A stretch of DNA of 64,000 nucleotides, taken from contig QFXI01000016.1 of assembly GCA_003402315.1 (NCBI GenBank), forward strand, positions 115,526 to 179,525. The letters are read 5' to 3'. Origin of the DNA: Candidatus Nitrotoga sp. LAW (lineage in GTDB: Bacteria > Pseudomonadota > Gammaproteobacteria > Burkholderiales > Gallionellaceae). The translations under genes and the position numbers were made by a program. Below are positions 55,880-64,000 of this stretch, piece by piece (the stretch's first letter is position 1; each line of letters opens with the position of its first letter). The notes beneath the pieces are model-generated. The model saw only the letters and a list, made by a program, of their open reading frames with translations. It was not told the DNA's origin and made no database searches.

Positions 55880-56422
55880 ATGAGCCGCATCCTGTTGTTC
55901 AACAAGCCTTATGGCGTGATTTGTCAGTTTAGCCGTGACGGCTTGCGTCCAACGCTGGCGGATTATATCGCGGTTCCCGATTTGTATCCAGCGGGACGGT
56001 TGGATGCTGACAGTGAAGGTTTGTTGTTGCTCACCGATGACGGTGTGTTGCAACATCGCATTACGGATCCGCTCCACAAGTTAGCCAAAATTTATTGGGT
56101 GCAAGTGGAAGGTAAGCCAAGCGAGACGGCATTAGCGCAATTGCGAAGTGGGGTAAAGCTGCCTGATTTTGTTACGTTGCCTGCTATGGCAAGATTAATG
56201 GAAGAACCGGTAAATTTATGGCGGCGCACTCCCCCGATCCGCGAGCGTAAAAATAAACCAACTAGTTGGTTGGAACTCATTATTCGCGAGGGTAAGAACC
56301 GTCAGGTACGCCGTATGACAGCCGCAGTGGGTTACCCTACCTTGCGCTTAATCCGTTACCGGATCGGCGAGTGGACGCTGGATGGGTTGGAGTCAGGCAT
56401 CTGGCGTGAGGCTGCGGTATAA
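55880..56422 (+). CDS. rluE: 23S rRNA pseudouridine synthase RluE-like
   Basis: A 180-residue RsuA/RluE-family enzyme that turns uridine to pseudouridine in 23S rRNA (position 2457 in E. coli). The catalytic Asp is in [20 protein letters not shown]. Other family parts are [13 protein letters not shown] at the start and [20 protein letters not shown] at the C-terminus. It lacks an S4 domain and is short, like RluE. It starts 65 bases from the icd start on the opposite strand and is followed by fmdB 34 bases later. Confidence 0.9.
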   Translation: MSRILLFNKPYGVICQFSRDGLRPTLADYIAVPDLYPAGRLDADSEGLLLLTDDGVLQHRITDPLHKLAKIYWVQVEGKPSETALAQLRSGVKLPDFVTLPAMARLMEEPVNLWRRTPPIRERKNKPTSWLELIIREGKNRQVRRMTAAVGYPTLRLIRYRIGEWTLDGLESGIWREAAV

Positions 56423-56456
56423 TGTGCGCCTTTTTGATTCTTAACAGGAGGATGCC

Positions 56457-56720
56457 ATGCCTATTTACGAATATCGTTGCAGCAATTGTGGTGTACAAAA
56501 AGATGTCATGCAAAAAATCAGCGATGCGCCGTTGACGGTATGCCCCGCATGTGGCAAACCTACATTCAGCAAACAGCTTTCAGCAGCTGGCTTTCAACTC
56601 AAGGGGAGTGGTTGGTATGCCACGGACTTTAAGGGTTCGGGGAGCAAACCAGAAGCCAAATCAGAATCAGCTACTAGCACAGTAGGTTCTGCCACGTCGA
56701 CTGCGGGTGGCAACGGGTGA
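56457..56720 (+). CDS. FmdB-family zinc-ribbon regulatory protein
   Basis: An 87-residue protein. A zinc ribbon (residues 4-38: YEYRCSNCG and TVCPACGKPTF) comes first. The FmdB region continues with KQLSAAGFQLKGSGWYATDF and a Ser/Ala/Thr-rich tail. Such small proteins are named after the formamidase regulator FmdB. Their function in most bacteria is unknown. The stop overlaps the GTG start of the next gene, so the two are translationally coupled, and aspS follows 39 bases after that, an order common in proteobacteria. Confidence 0.9.
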   Translation: MPIYEYRCSNCGVQKDVMQKISDAPLTVCPACGKPTFSKQLSAAGFQLKGSGWYATDFKGSGSKPEAKSESATSTVGSATSTAGGNG

Positions 56721-57325
56721 AGAAATATTTGCTCACCGGACTATTGGTGTGGGTTCCGCTTGGCATTACCATCTGGGTTCTGGATCTGACAATTAGTACG
56801 CTAGACCAGAGCCTGCTGTTACTACCGGTGAATTGGTACCCAGATAAACTGCTCGGTATTCACATTCCCGGGTTGGGTGTGATTCTTACCGTAGTGATTG
56901 TGCTCGGTACCGGTTTGCTGGTGCATAACGTTCTCGGGCAGCGTTTGTTGAGTTATTGGGAAGGTCTGCTACGCCGCATTCCTGTGGTAAGCAGCATTTA
57001 CCACAGCGTGAAACAGGTTAGTGATACGCTGCTGTCCAGCAATGGGCTTGCCTTCCGCAAGGTGCTGCTGGTACGGTATCCGCACCCCGATGCATGGTCG
57101 TTGGCATTTCAGACCGCTATTCCAGGTGAGGTCACACAGCAGCTTCAAGATGAATATGTGGGAGTATTTATTCCCACTGCACCCAGCCCGGTAAACGGAT
57201 TTTATTTCTACGTGCGTCGTACTGATACCATCGAGCTCAATATTAGCGTGGACGTGGCTTTGAAATCTATTATTTCAATGGGTGTAGTTGCTACTCCTGC
57301 TACGCCTTACCAGCCAGAAAATTAA
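56717..57325 (+). CDS. DUF502 membrane protein
   Basis: A 202-residue protein with two hydrophobic segments near residues 5-28 and 55-78. The N-terminus reads KKYLLTGLLVWVPLGITIWV. The family-typical stretch is LLRRIPVVSSIYHSVKQVSD (about residues 92-112). A soluble C-terminal part includes GVFIPTAPSPVNGFYFYVRR. The family (DUF502) is a conserved membrane family without known function. It starts at GTG, overlapping the fmdB stop. fmdB-DUF502-aspS is a frequent proteobacterial cluster. Confidence 0.9.
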   Translation: MKKYLLTGLLVWVPLGITIWVLDLTISTLDQSLLLLPVNWYPDKLLGIHIPGLGVILTVVIVLGTGLLVHNVLGQRLLSYWEGLLRRIPVVSSIYHSVKQVSDTLLSSNGLAFRKVLLVRYPHPDAWSLAFQTAIPGEVTQQLQDEYVGVFIPTAPSPVNGFYFYVRRTDTIELNISVDVALKSIISMGVVATPATPYQPEN

Positions 57326-57364
57326 CATACATTCCCCGATTTATTAGATTAACTTATTGAAAAT

Positions 57365-59167
57365 ATGCGAACTCACTACTGCGGACATCTTAACGTTTCA
57401 AATCTTGGCCAAGCTGTTACTTTGTGCGGCTGGGCACACCGTCGCCGTGACCACGGTGGGGTGATTTTTATTGATCTTCGTGACCGCGAAGGGCTGGCGC
57501 AAGTGGTATGTGCACCGGACCGTGCGGACATGTTTAAAATTGCTGAATCAGTGCGCAGCGAATTTGTGCTGCGTATTAGTGGACGCGTGCGCCGCCGCCC
57601 TGAGGGCAGTTCCAATAGCAACCTTGGTAGCGGTGAGATTGAAATTCTATGCCATGAAATCGAAGTGCTGAATGCCGCGCTTACGCCGCCGTTCCAGCTG
57701 GATGACGAAAATCTGTCGGAGAACGTGCGCCTGACGCACCGCGTGGTTGACCTACGGCGTCCGCAGATGCAGAAAAATTTGATGCTACGCTATAAAACGG
57801 CAATGGCGTTCCGCCGTTTTCTGGATGCGAAGGGTTTTATTGATATCGAAACGCCGATGCTGACTAAATCCACACCGGAGGGTGCGCGTGACTATCTGGT
57901 GCCATCGCGCGTTCATGCAGGAGAGTTCTTTGCGTTGCCGCAGTCGCCGCAGCTATTCAAGCAGCTGCTCATGGTGGCAGGTTTTGACCGTTACTATCAA
58001 ATCACTAAATGCTTCCGTGATGAAGATTTGCGCGCAGACCGCCAACCAGAATTTACTCAGGTGGACATTGAGACTTCATTTCTAGGCGAAGAGCAAATTA
58101 TGATGCTGACGGAGGAGATGCTCCGTACCGTATTCAAAGAGGTGCTAGGTACCATTTTACCTAATCCGTTTCCGCGTATTTCTCACGCTGAGGCGATGGC
58201 GCGCTTTGGTTCAGATAAGCCTGACTTGAGAGTAACACTGGAAATCACCGATGTTACAGATGCGGTAAAAGATGTGGCATTCAAGGTATTTTCTGCGCCT
58301 GCCAATCAAGTTAACGGGCGCGTGGCAGCGTTGCGCGTGCCTGGTGGTGGCTCATTTACTCGCGGTGAAATTGATGAATACACCAAATTCGTTAGCATCT
58401 ACGGTGCGCGTGGTTTGGCCTATATTAAAGTTAACGACGTGACACAGTTGAATGAAACTGGCCTGCAATCGCCTATCGTGAAGAACCTCAATGAAGACGC
58501 GCTGAAAATAATCATGGCCCGTACAGGTGCACAGAATGGCGACTTGATTTTCTTCGGAGCGGACAAGACCAAGATAGTGAATGATGCGCTCGGCGCGTTA
58601 CGCACCAAGATTGGCCACGAGAAAAAATATGTCAGTGGCGCAGCATGGACTCCGCTGTGGGTGGTGGATTTCCCCATGTTTGAATACGATGATGACGCTA
58701 AGCGTTGGAATGCCTGCCATCATCCGTTCACTGCGCCCAAAGACGAGCACCTTCACCTGTTGGAAAATGATCCCGGACGTTGCTTGGCGAAGGCATACGA
58801 CATCGTGTTGAACGGTTGGGAACTTGGTGGTGGCTCGGTGCGTATTCATAAGGAAGAAATTCAATCATTAGTATTCCGTGCGCTCAACATCGGTGCGGAG
58901 GAGGCACAACTTAAATTTGGTTTCTTGCTAGATGCACTGCAATATGGCGCGCCTCCGCACGGCGGGCTGGCCTTTGGCCTGGATCGTATCGTCACGCTGA
59001 TGAGCGGTTCGGAATCGATCCGTGACGTGATCGCTTTCCCCAAGACCCAACGCGCGCAGTGTCTGCTAACCCAAGCGCCTAGTGCCGTTGACGAAAAACA
59101 ACTGAACGAGCTGCATATTCGTTTGCGTCAGAAAGTGCAAACGACGGTGGAAGTGACAAAGGAATAG
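57365..59167 (+). CDS. aspS: Aspartyl-tRNA synthetase
   Basis: A 600-residue class II synthetase with an N-terminal OB-fold anticodon-binding domain (from [20 protein letters not shown], with [18 protein letters not shown] at the domain junction). The motifs are visible: [20 protein letters not shown] (motif 1), [20 protein letters not shown] (2) and [20 protein letters not shown] (3). A bacterial-type insertion (GAD) lies around residues 280-410. Whether it also charges tRNA-Asn (non-discriminating), with GatCAB, was not tested. It follows the DUF502 gene. Confidence 0.95.
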   Translation: MRTHYCGHLNVSNLGQAVTLCGWAHRRRDHGGVIFIDLRDREGLAQVVCAPDRADMFKIAESVRSEFVLRISGRVRRRPEGSSNSNLGSGEIEILCHEIEVLNAALTPPFQLDDENLSENVRLTHRVVDLRRPQMQKNLMLRYKTAMAFRRFLDAKGFIDIETPMLTKSTPEGARDYLVPSRVHAGEFFALPQSPQLFKQLLMVAGFDRYYQITKCFRDEDLRADRQPEFTQVDIETSFLGEEQIMMLTEEMLRTVFKEVLGTILPNPFPRISHAEAMARFGSDKPDLRVTLEITDVTDAVKDVAFKVFSAPANQVNGRVAALRVPGGGSFTRGEIDEYTKFVSIYGARGLAYIKVNDVTQLNETGLQSPIVKNLNEDALKIIMARTGAQNGDLIFFGADKTKIVNDALGALRTKIGHEKKYVSGAAWTPLWVVDFPMFEYDDDAKRWNACHHPFTAPKDEHLHLLENDPGRCLAKAYDIVLNGWELGGGSVRIHKEEIQSLVFRALNIGAEEAQLKFGFLLDALQYGAPPHGGLAFGLDRIVTLMSGSESIRDVIAFPKTQRAQCLLTQAPSAVDEKQLNELHIRLRQKVQTTVEVTKE

Positions 59168-59225
59168 TGTGGCAGCGTTGTCCGTTTGTGTTGAAAAATA
59201 GGGAAGAAGTTGAAGCCATATTAAA

Positions 59226-59621
59226 ATGAGAATGGTTAGCGCACGGTTCATCCTGCATTTTTTATTCTGCTTGTTTGCAATGCTGTTAGCATTGGTTTCA
59301 GTACAAACTTATGCTTATGCGTTTGGGTCAAATAATGACCGTGAAATGCAGATTATCACAGTGTCTGCGTTGCCGCCGGAAGGGCGCGAAACCTTGCATC
59401 TCATTAAGCAGGGCGGCCCGTTTTTATATGCGCGTGATGGTGTGATATTTAGTAATTTTGAAAAACGGTTGCCTAAACACGAGCGTGGTTATTATCGTGA
59501 ATTCACGGTGCAAACACCCGGAATACGCAATCGTGGTGCACGGCGCATTGTCTGTGGCCAACCTGTTGAGTGTTATTACAGCGCTGACCATTACCAGACT
59601 TTTCGGCGTATCGTGGAATAA
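59226..59621 (+). CDS. Secreted guanyl-specific ribonuclease (barnase/RNase Sa-like)
   Basis: A 131-residue protein. After a signal peptide (FLFCLFAMLLALVSVQTYAYA, cleaved near residue 32) comes a RNase Sa-like domain. It reads LPPEGRETLHLIKQGGPFLY, EKRLPKHERGYYREFTVQTP (catalytic Glu92), GIRNRGARRIVCG (Arg in RxxxR) and SADHYQTFRRI (His122). All three catalytic-type residues are present. A possible disulfide pair is Cys110 and Cys116. The barstar-like inhibitor gene follows one base after the stop. Active secreted RNase plus cytoplasmic inhibitor suggests the producer needs protection during synthesis. Target is unknown (competitors or RNA scavenging). Confidence 0.88.
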   Translation: MRMVSARFILHFLFCLFAMLLALVSVQTYAYAFGSNNDREMQIITVSALPPEGRETLHLIKQGGPFLYARDGVIFSNFEKRLPKHERGYYREFTVQTPGIRNRGARRIVCGQPVECYYSADHYQTFRRIVE

Positions 59622-59622
59622 C

Positions 59623-60018
59623 ATGGATAATTTGTCGCTACGCTTAAAAGATGTAAGAGAGGCGGGTGTATACCGGCTGGGTTGCCGCTTGGACGAGTTG
59701 TATGCAGCGGTGGCAGAGGCAGGTTGCATCTTGTTCGACGTTGATCTGGCTGAGATAGAGGGCAAGGGAAAATTTATCGCTGTCATCGCTCAGGCAGTCC
59801 GTGTGCCAGATTGGTTTGGTGGCAATTGGGATGCGCTGGCCGATACATTGAGTGATCTTTCTTGGCAACCTGCTTGTGGTTATGTGCTGCTGTTGCGTAA
59901 CGGTAATGACACACTCGGGATGGCTGCTGAGGACCACAATATTGCTATGGAAATTTTTGCTGATACGATAGCTTTCTGGAAATCGCAAGATAAACCATTC
60001 TGGGTTTTTTTCTGCTAG
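59623..60018 (+). CDS. Barstar-family ribonuclease inhibitor
   Basis: A 131-residue cytoplasmic protein (MDNLSLRLKDVREAGVYRLG), one base after the RNase stop. The barstar fold signature is VRVPDWFGGNWDALADTLSD (about residues 58-78), where Trp/Asp residues correspond to the barnase-contact helix. Its role is to block the preceding RNase inside the cell. The N-terminal 30-40 residues are extra compared with B. amyloliquefaciens barstar (90 residues). I set the start at the first ATG after the RNase stop. A longer frame from 59458 overlaps the RNase gene and is a shadow. Confidence 0.88.
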   Translation: MDNLSLRLKDVREAGVYRLGCRLDELYAAVAEAGCILFDVDLAEIEGKGKFIAVIAQAVRVPDWFGGNWDALADTLSDLSWQPACGYVLLLRNGNDTLGMAAEDHNIAMEIFADTIAFWKSQDKPFWVFFC

Positions 60019-60026
60019 CGCCATTC

Positions 60027-60476
60027 ATGCAATATAAATTACCCGTTTCGGTGTTAGTGGTGATTTATACCTTGGATTTTGAGGTGTTGCTTCTGGAACG
60101 CGCTGATCATCCAGGTTCTTGGCAATCAGTCACCGGTAGCCGAGATGAAGGCGAACCTTTGCGCGAGACAGCTGTGCGCGAAGTGTTTGAGGAAACTGGC
60201 TTGGATGCCAATCATTATTCTTTGGTGGACTGGCAGGCCCAAAATATCTATGAAATCTATGCAAAATGGCAGCACCGCTATGCGCCCGGTACTCGGCACA
60301 ACACCGAGCATGTATTTGGATTGGAATTACCCTGCGTACTGCCTGTCCAATTGTCACCGCGGGAGCATCTCAGTTATCAATGGTTGCCTTGGCAGGAAGC
60401 TGCGGGGCTGGTATTTTCGCCCAGCAACCGCGAAGCAATTTTGCAGTTGCCTGAAAGAGAAAGAACGAAGGGCTGA
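60027..60476 (+). CDS. nudB: Dihydroneopterin triphosphate diphosphatase NudB
   Basis: A 149-residue Nudix hydrolase that removes pyrophosphate from dihydroneopterin triphosphate in folate synthesis. The Nudix box is GSRDEGEPLRETAVREVFEE with TGL, in the expected GX5EX7REUXEEXGU pattern. It begins MQYKLPVSVLVVIYTLDFEV. It would act on the product of FolE2 (11607-12413). It starts 8 bases after the barstar gene, continuing the aspS-RNase-barstar-nudB run. Confidence 0.88.
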   Translation: MQYKLPVSVLVVIYTLDFEVLLLERADHPGSWQSVTGSRDEGEPLRETAVREVFEETGLDANHYSLVDWQAQNIYEIYAKWQHRYAPGTRHNTEHVFGLELPCVLPVQLSPREHLSYQWLPWQEAAGLVFSPSNREAILQLPERERTKG

Positions 60477-60510
60477 AACGGCCCATACACAGTGAACGAA
60501 AGATTTTCAA

Positions 60511-61608
60511 ATGAAGGAAATTGAGAGGCAGGGTGGCATGATATCGATTGCCTACGATCATCCCGGCTGTGCCACTTCGACAGCGTGGGCGAAGAAACCG
60601 CGCGAACCGGAGCCCGCTGAAAAAGCTATGCTGATCGAGCGCATAAAACGACTGTTAAAAGAACAGGATGCGATGCTGGTGGCGCACTATTACGTACATC
60701 CGGACTTGCAGGATTTAGCCGATGCTACAGGCGGCTGCGTATCTGATTCCCTTGATATGGCCAATTTCGGCCATCAACATCCGGCGCAAACGTTAGTGGT
60801 GGCAGGAGTGCGTTTCATGGGCGAGACAGCGAAAATCCTCAACCCGGAAAAGCGCGTGTTAATGCCCGATCTGAATGCCAACTGTTCGCTCGACCTTGGT
60901 TGTCCGGTGGAGGAGTTTACTGCTTTCTGTGACGCACACCCGGATCGAACCGTAGTGGTATATGCCAATACCAGTGCGGCGGTGAAAGCGCGCGCCGACT
61001 GGGTGGTAACCAGTTCTATTGCGTTGCCCATTGTTAAGCATCTCAAGGAGCAGGGGCAGAAGATATTGTGGGCACCGGATCGTCATCTTGGCAATTACAT
61101 TCAGCAACAAAGTGGCGCCGACATGTTGCTGTGGCAAGGTTCATGTGTGGTGCATGACGAGTTCAAGGCCAAGGAGTTGGCTGAACTCAAGGTGCAACAC
61201 CCGGATGCCAAGGTACTAGTGCACCCGGAATCTCCCCCGGCAGTGGTTCAGCTTGCTGATGTGGTGGGCTCCACTACGCAGCTTATTAAGGCAACACAAA
61301 CTTTGGCTGCGAACAAGTTCATTGTGGCGACCGATAACGGTATTCTGCACAGGATGAAAACTTTATCGCCTGACAAGGTGTTTCTTGAAGCGCCTACGGC
61401 TGGAGAGGGCGCGACTTGCACTAGCTGTAATCACTGTCCGTGGATGGCGATGAACGGGTTGTTAAATCTCGCTGAAGTATTGGAAAGAGGGAAGAATGAG
61501 ATACATGTTGATCCGGTAATTGGGCGTCGTGCCAAGGTTTCTATCGAACGCATGTTGGATTTCGCGCGTCAAATCGGCCTTCCCACCCGAGGCATCGGTA
61601 ACGCCTGA
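60511..61608 (+). CDS. nadA: Quinolinate synthase NadA
   Basis: A 365-residue 4Fe-4S enzyme that makes quinolinate from iminoaspartate and dihydroxyacetone phosphate in NAD synthesis. The cluster cysteines are in [20 protein letters not shown] and in [20 protein letters not shown], with [20 protein letters not shown] near the start. The ATG at 60511 follows no strong ribosome binding site. An internal ATG at 60538 (MISIAYDH) is preceded by AGGGTGG and is an alternative start. Partner nadB and nadC are not in the window. Confidence 0.93.
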   Translation: MKEIERQGGMISIAYDHPGCATSTAWAKKPREPEPAEKAMLIERIKRLLKEQDAMLVAHYYVHPDLQDLADATGGCVSDSLDMANFGHQHPAQTLVVAGVRFMGETAKILNPEKRVLMPDLNANCSLDLGCPVEEFTAFCDAHPDRTVVVYANTSAAVKARADWVVTSSIALPIVKHLKEQGQKILWAPDRHLGNYIQQQSGADMLLWQGSCVVHDEFKAKELAELKVQHPDAKVLVHPESPPAVVQLADVVGSTTQLIKATQTLAANKFIVATDNGILHRMKTLSPDKVFLEAPTAGEGATCTSCNHCPWMAMNGLLNLAEVLERGKNEIHVDPVIGRRAKVSIERMLDFARQIGLPTRGIGNA

Positions 61609-61691
61609 CGAAAATGTGTGCGGCTAACAAAACGTTCATTGCGTATATTGGATGATATGTGGTCTGCTGATGCGGTATTGATGAGCCACTT

Positions 61692-62438
61692 ATGACCACA
61701 CTGAACATCGTCACCTACAACATTCACAAGGGTTTATCCCATTTCAATCAGCGCATTGTGCTGCATGAATTGCGCGAGCGTTTGCGTGAACTCAACGCCG
61801 ATATTGTTTTCTTGCAAGAGGTGCAGGGCGAAAACAGCCGCGACATACGGCATAGTTATGGTACTTCGCCGCAACATGAGTTTCTGGCTGACCAGATATG
61901 GCCGCATCATGCGTATGGGAAAAATTCTGTTTATATAGGTGGCCATCACGGAAATGCCCTTTTGAGCCGTTACTCGATTGTGGAGTGGGATAATCTGGAT
62001 ATTTCCGCGCACCGCTTCGAGAGTCGAGGCCTGCTGCATTGTGTAATTGACCTGCCAAAAACCGATCGTAGGGAAAGCAGTCAGCCTCTGCATTGTATTT
62101 GTGTACATTTCGGTTTATTCAAACGTGGCCGCAGAGTGCAATTTAATGCGCTGATTGAGCGTATCAAGCGGATGGTGCCAGTGGATGCGCGGCTGATTGT
62201 CGCGGGTGATTTCAATGACTGGCGCAACAATGCCAGTCGTCTGTTAGCCCATGAATTGCAATTGCATGAGGTGTTTGAAGCAAATCTTGGCAGACCGGCA
62301 CGTAGTTTTCCGGCGGGTATACCGCTACTGCGCATGGATCGTATTTATGTGCGGGGGCTGGAAATTAAGCGCTGTGAAGTGCATTCGTGGAGGAAAATTT
62401 CAGATCATGTGGCGCTGTCTGCAACGCTCACCCTATGA
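61692..62438 (+). CDS. Endonuclease/exonuclease/phosphatase (EEP) family protein, YbhP-like
   Basis: A 248-residue EEP-fold protein. The catalytic residues are in VTYNIHKGLSHFN and DIVFLQEVQ (Glu), SRGLLHCVIDLP, LIVAGDFNDWRN (Asp/Asn) and KISDHVALSATL (C-terminal Asp-His). It overlaps the next gene, clsB, by four bases (ATGA). In E. coli the ybhP-clsB (ybhO) order is the same, so it is probably involved in the same phospholipid or membrane process. The actual substrate is not known. Confidence 0.88.
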   Translation: MTTLNIVTYNIHKGLSHFNQRIVLHELRERLRELNADIVFLQEVQGENSRDIRHSYGTSPQHEFLADQIWPHHAYGKNSVYIGGHHGNALLSRYSIVEWDNLDISAHRFESRGLLHCVIDLPKTDRRESSQPLHCICVHFGLFKRGRRVQFNALIERIKRMVPVDARLIVAGDFNDWRNNASRLLAHELQLHEVFEANLGRPARSFPAGIPLLRMDRIYVRGLEIKRCEVHSWRKISDHVALSATLTL

Positions 62439-63604
62439 GTAGCACGCATCTGGTTGACGGCCATATTCTGACGCTGTTACGCAACGGTGAGGAATATTTT
62501 CCACGCCTGATTGCGGCGATAGACGCCGCGACCCGCTCGGTTTATCTGGAAACATATATTTATGCCGCCGATGCTTGCGGCCGTTTGGTCTCGCAGGCAC
62601 TACAGCGCGCGGCCAAGCGTGGCGTGAGGGTGCACTTGCTGTTGGATGGTTATGGCTCGGCCGATTTGCCGGATAAGTGGGTGAATGATCTGCACGGGGC
62701 GGGCGTAGAAGTATTGTGGTATCGCCCGGAAATCGCGCGCTTTAAATTGCGCCGCCACCGCCTGCGCCGTTTGCACCGTAAGTTGGCGCTGGTGGATGAG
62801 ACTATCGCCTTTGTAAGTGGCATTAATATCATCAACGATGTGCCGGGTGGTCGGCTTATAGCGCCACGTTTGGATTATACGGTGCAGGTGCAGGGAGCAA
62901 CGGTAGAGCATATACAGTTCGTTATAAGACGTTTGTGGACGCTGGTATCGTGGATAAGTTTTCAGCGGCAGCGTGAGCGGGTAAAACTACTGGCTGCACA
63001 CAAAAATATTGAGCCAAAAAAAGTGAGTTTTGTGTTGCGTGATAACTTGCGTCATCGTCACGACATTGAACACGCTTATCTCAAAGCCATTGCCGGGGCG
63101 CGGCGAGAGATCATCATTGCCAACGCCTATTTTCTGCCGGGAATGCGTTTCCGCCATGCTTTATTAAATGCGGCTCGACGCGGAGTGCGCGTTGTGTTGC
63201 TATTGCAAGGGCGGGTTGAGTATCGCCTACAGCACTTTGCTACGCGAGCGCTTTATGATGAATTATTACGGGCAGGTATAGAAATTCACGAATACCACGC
63301 TAGTTTTATGCACGCCAAGGTGGCGGCGATAGATGGCTATTGGGCAACCGTAGGTTCATCCAACATAGATCCATTCAGTCTGTGGTTAGCGCGTGAAGCT
63401 AACCTGGTAGTTCGCGATGCAGGATTTGCTGAATCATTGCGTGCCAATCTATTGCAAGAAATTGCGCACAGCGCCCGGTTGATTTCCCCTTCTGTGTGGC
63501 GCGAGCATAGTATATGGACGCACTTGCTGATGCGCATCAGCTATGCAATGGTCCGTTTCTTAACTGGGGTGATTGGTTACGCACGCGGACGGGATAATGT
63601 TTAG
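62435..63604 (+). CDS. clsB: Cardiolipin synthase ClsB (phospholipase D family)
   Basis: A 389-residue enzyme that makes cardiolipin from phosphatidylglycerol (and, in E. coli, can use phosphatidylethanolamine). Two HKD motifs are present: HRKLALVDETIAFVSG near residue 110 and MHAKVAAIDGYWATVGSSNI near residue 290. The start MSSTHLVDGHILTLLRNGEE is the ATG that overlaps the end of the EEP gene (ATGA). No clear signal peptide is present. It ends the plus-strand run, and the next gene is on the opposite strand. Confidence 0.92.
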   Translation: MSSTHLVDGHILTLLRNGEEYFPRLIAAIDAATRSVYLETYIYAADACGRLVSQALQRAAKRGVRVHLLLDGYGSADLPDKWVNDLHGAGVEVLWYRPEIARFKLRRHRLRRLHRKLALVDETIAFVSGINIINDVPGGRLIAPRLDYTVQVQGATVEHIQFVIRRLWTLVSWISFQRQRERVKLLAAHKNIEPKKVSFVLRDNLRHRHDIEHAYLKAIAGARREIIIANAYFLPGMRFRHALLNAARRGVRVVLLLQGRVEYRLQHFATRALYDELLRAGIEIHEYHASFMHAKVAAIDGYWATVGSSNIDPFSLWLAREANLVVRDAGFAESLRANLLQEIAHSARLISPSVWREHSIWTHLLMRISYAMVRFLTGVIGYARGRDNV

Positions 63605-63869
63605 CTACTATCTAGTCGGGTAGATTGATTGGTCAGTTGCAAACCATAAAAACTCGACCGCACGGATCACATAAGTTAAAAGCATTACACTTTAAACTCC
63701 GCGTTCCAAATTTCAGGCACATTTTGCTTCTGCACATGCAACGGTTCAATATAAATTGTCCTTTATAGGTATGGTGCAAGAGCTCAATGTCCGCAATCAT
63801 TACAGATTGTAAACATGAAGCATTAAGTCATCATATCCATGCTGTCGAATGAATCTCGTTATTAGAAAC
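63605..63869. other. Intergenic region between clsB and the TonB receptor gene
   Basis: No gene is supported in these 265 bases. On the minus strand a short open stretch (63685-63762) reads RTIYIEPLHVQKQNVPEIWN then AEFKV and stops, with a stop just before it. It looks like the end of a protein but lacks any start, so it may be a remnant. No strong hairpin for either convergent transcript was seen. Confidence 0.4.
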
Positions 63870-64000
63870 TCAAAAATTGGCCCGTACACCCATAAGGAAT
63901 CCGCGACCTGGCAACGGGGCGAGTTCCTTCAAGAAGGAGGTATGCATTCTGGCTTCCTGGTTAAAAAGGTTATTACCCTTGATATAGGCATCCCAATTGA
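63870..64000 (-). CDS. TonB-dependent outer-membrane receptor, C-terminus (ZnuD-like, runs off the window)
   Basis: Reading the minus strand, the last 43 codons give NWDAYIKGNNLFNQEARMHT then SFLKELAPLPGRGFLMGVRA and NF, stop at 63870-63872. The terminal aromatic residue and the last beta strands are typical of TonB-dependent barrels. The NLFNQxARxHTSFLKxxAPLPGR pattern resembles zinc-uptake receptors of the ZnuD type. The plug domain, TonB box and start are outside the window, so substrate is not proven. Confidence 0.8.
   Translation of the reverse strand, partial: NWDAYIKGNNLFNQEARMHTSFLKELAPLPGRGFLMGVRANF

Noticed and set aside
59458..59622. N-terminal extension of the barstar frame
   Set aside because: It is entirely within the RNase gene in another frame. 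The ATG at 59623 directly after the RNase stop is the sensible start.

Overview
The window looks like a chromosomal segment of a flagellated Gram-negative betaproteobacterium. The Nitrosomonadales, and perhaps Gallionellaceae-type relatives, are the best guess. This is inferred from gene order and protein character, not from a database search. The supporting signs are ribF-ileS-lspA-ispH, xseB-ispA-dxs, flhB-flhA-flhF-flhG-fliA-motC-motD, an EarP-type EF-P pair (efp/earP), yajC-secD-secF, aspS followed by an RNase/barstar pair and nudB, and ybhP-like/clsB. Almost everything is single-copy housekeeping DNA. I found no rRNA or tRNA gene, CRISPR array or prophage, and no intact insertion sequence.

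Layout. 1-1.35 kb is a decayed accessory strip. It holds the 5' end of a small conserved protein, the C-terminal tail of an integron-type tyrosine recombinase, and a ParD-like antitoxin whose overlapping ParE-like toxin carries both a frameshift and a nonsense codon. 1.5-5.8 kb has egtB-egtD (ergothioneine), an 84-residue unknown, rdgC and a secreted protein. 5.9-11.2 kb is the ispH/lspA/ileS/ribF cluster on the minus strand, followed by an IS630-type transposase remnant. 11.6-17.3 kb has folE2, a 1-Cys peroxiredoxin, dxs, ispA, xseB and mscL. 17.9-25.7 kb is a flagellar export, placement, sigma-28 and motor operon. 26.1-32.0 kb is a three-gene CzcCBA-like RND efflux operon. 32-36.1 kb has a membrane protein, htpX, mlaA, arsC and a PhnA/YjdM protein.

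36.1-38.9 kb is the most unusual part. It holds a MarR regulator with a C-terminal Cys/His cluster, a protoglobin with a signal peptide, a doubly broken AhpD/carboxymuconolactone decarboxylase-like gene, and a CxxC redoxin. The same 11-base near-palindrome lies upstream of both the MarR gene and the protoglobin gene. I read this as a small redox or gas-responsive regulon.

39-47.9 kb has efp/earP (overlapping), tgt, yajC-secD-secF, a DedA protein and an HDOD-REC-GGDEF signalling protein. 48-51 kb has clpA/clpS and a cold-shock gene with a structured leader and a strong terminator. 51-55.8 kb has a SWIM-SNF2 helicase and icd. 55.9-63.6 kb is a plus-strand run: rluE, fmdB, a DUF502 protein, aspS, secreted RNase, barstar, nudB, nadA, an EEP-family phosphatase/nuclease and clsB. 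The window closes inside a minus-strand TonB-dependent receptor resembling ZnuD.

The genes cover isoprenoid supply (dxs, ispA, ispH), protein export and lipoprotein processing (secDF, yajC, lspA), translation quality (EF-P rhamnosylation, Q-tRNA, ileS, aspS), envelope maintenance (mlaA, htpX, clsB, mscL) and redox defence (ergothioneine, peroxiredoxin, the MarR/protoglobin cluster).
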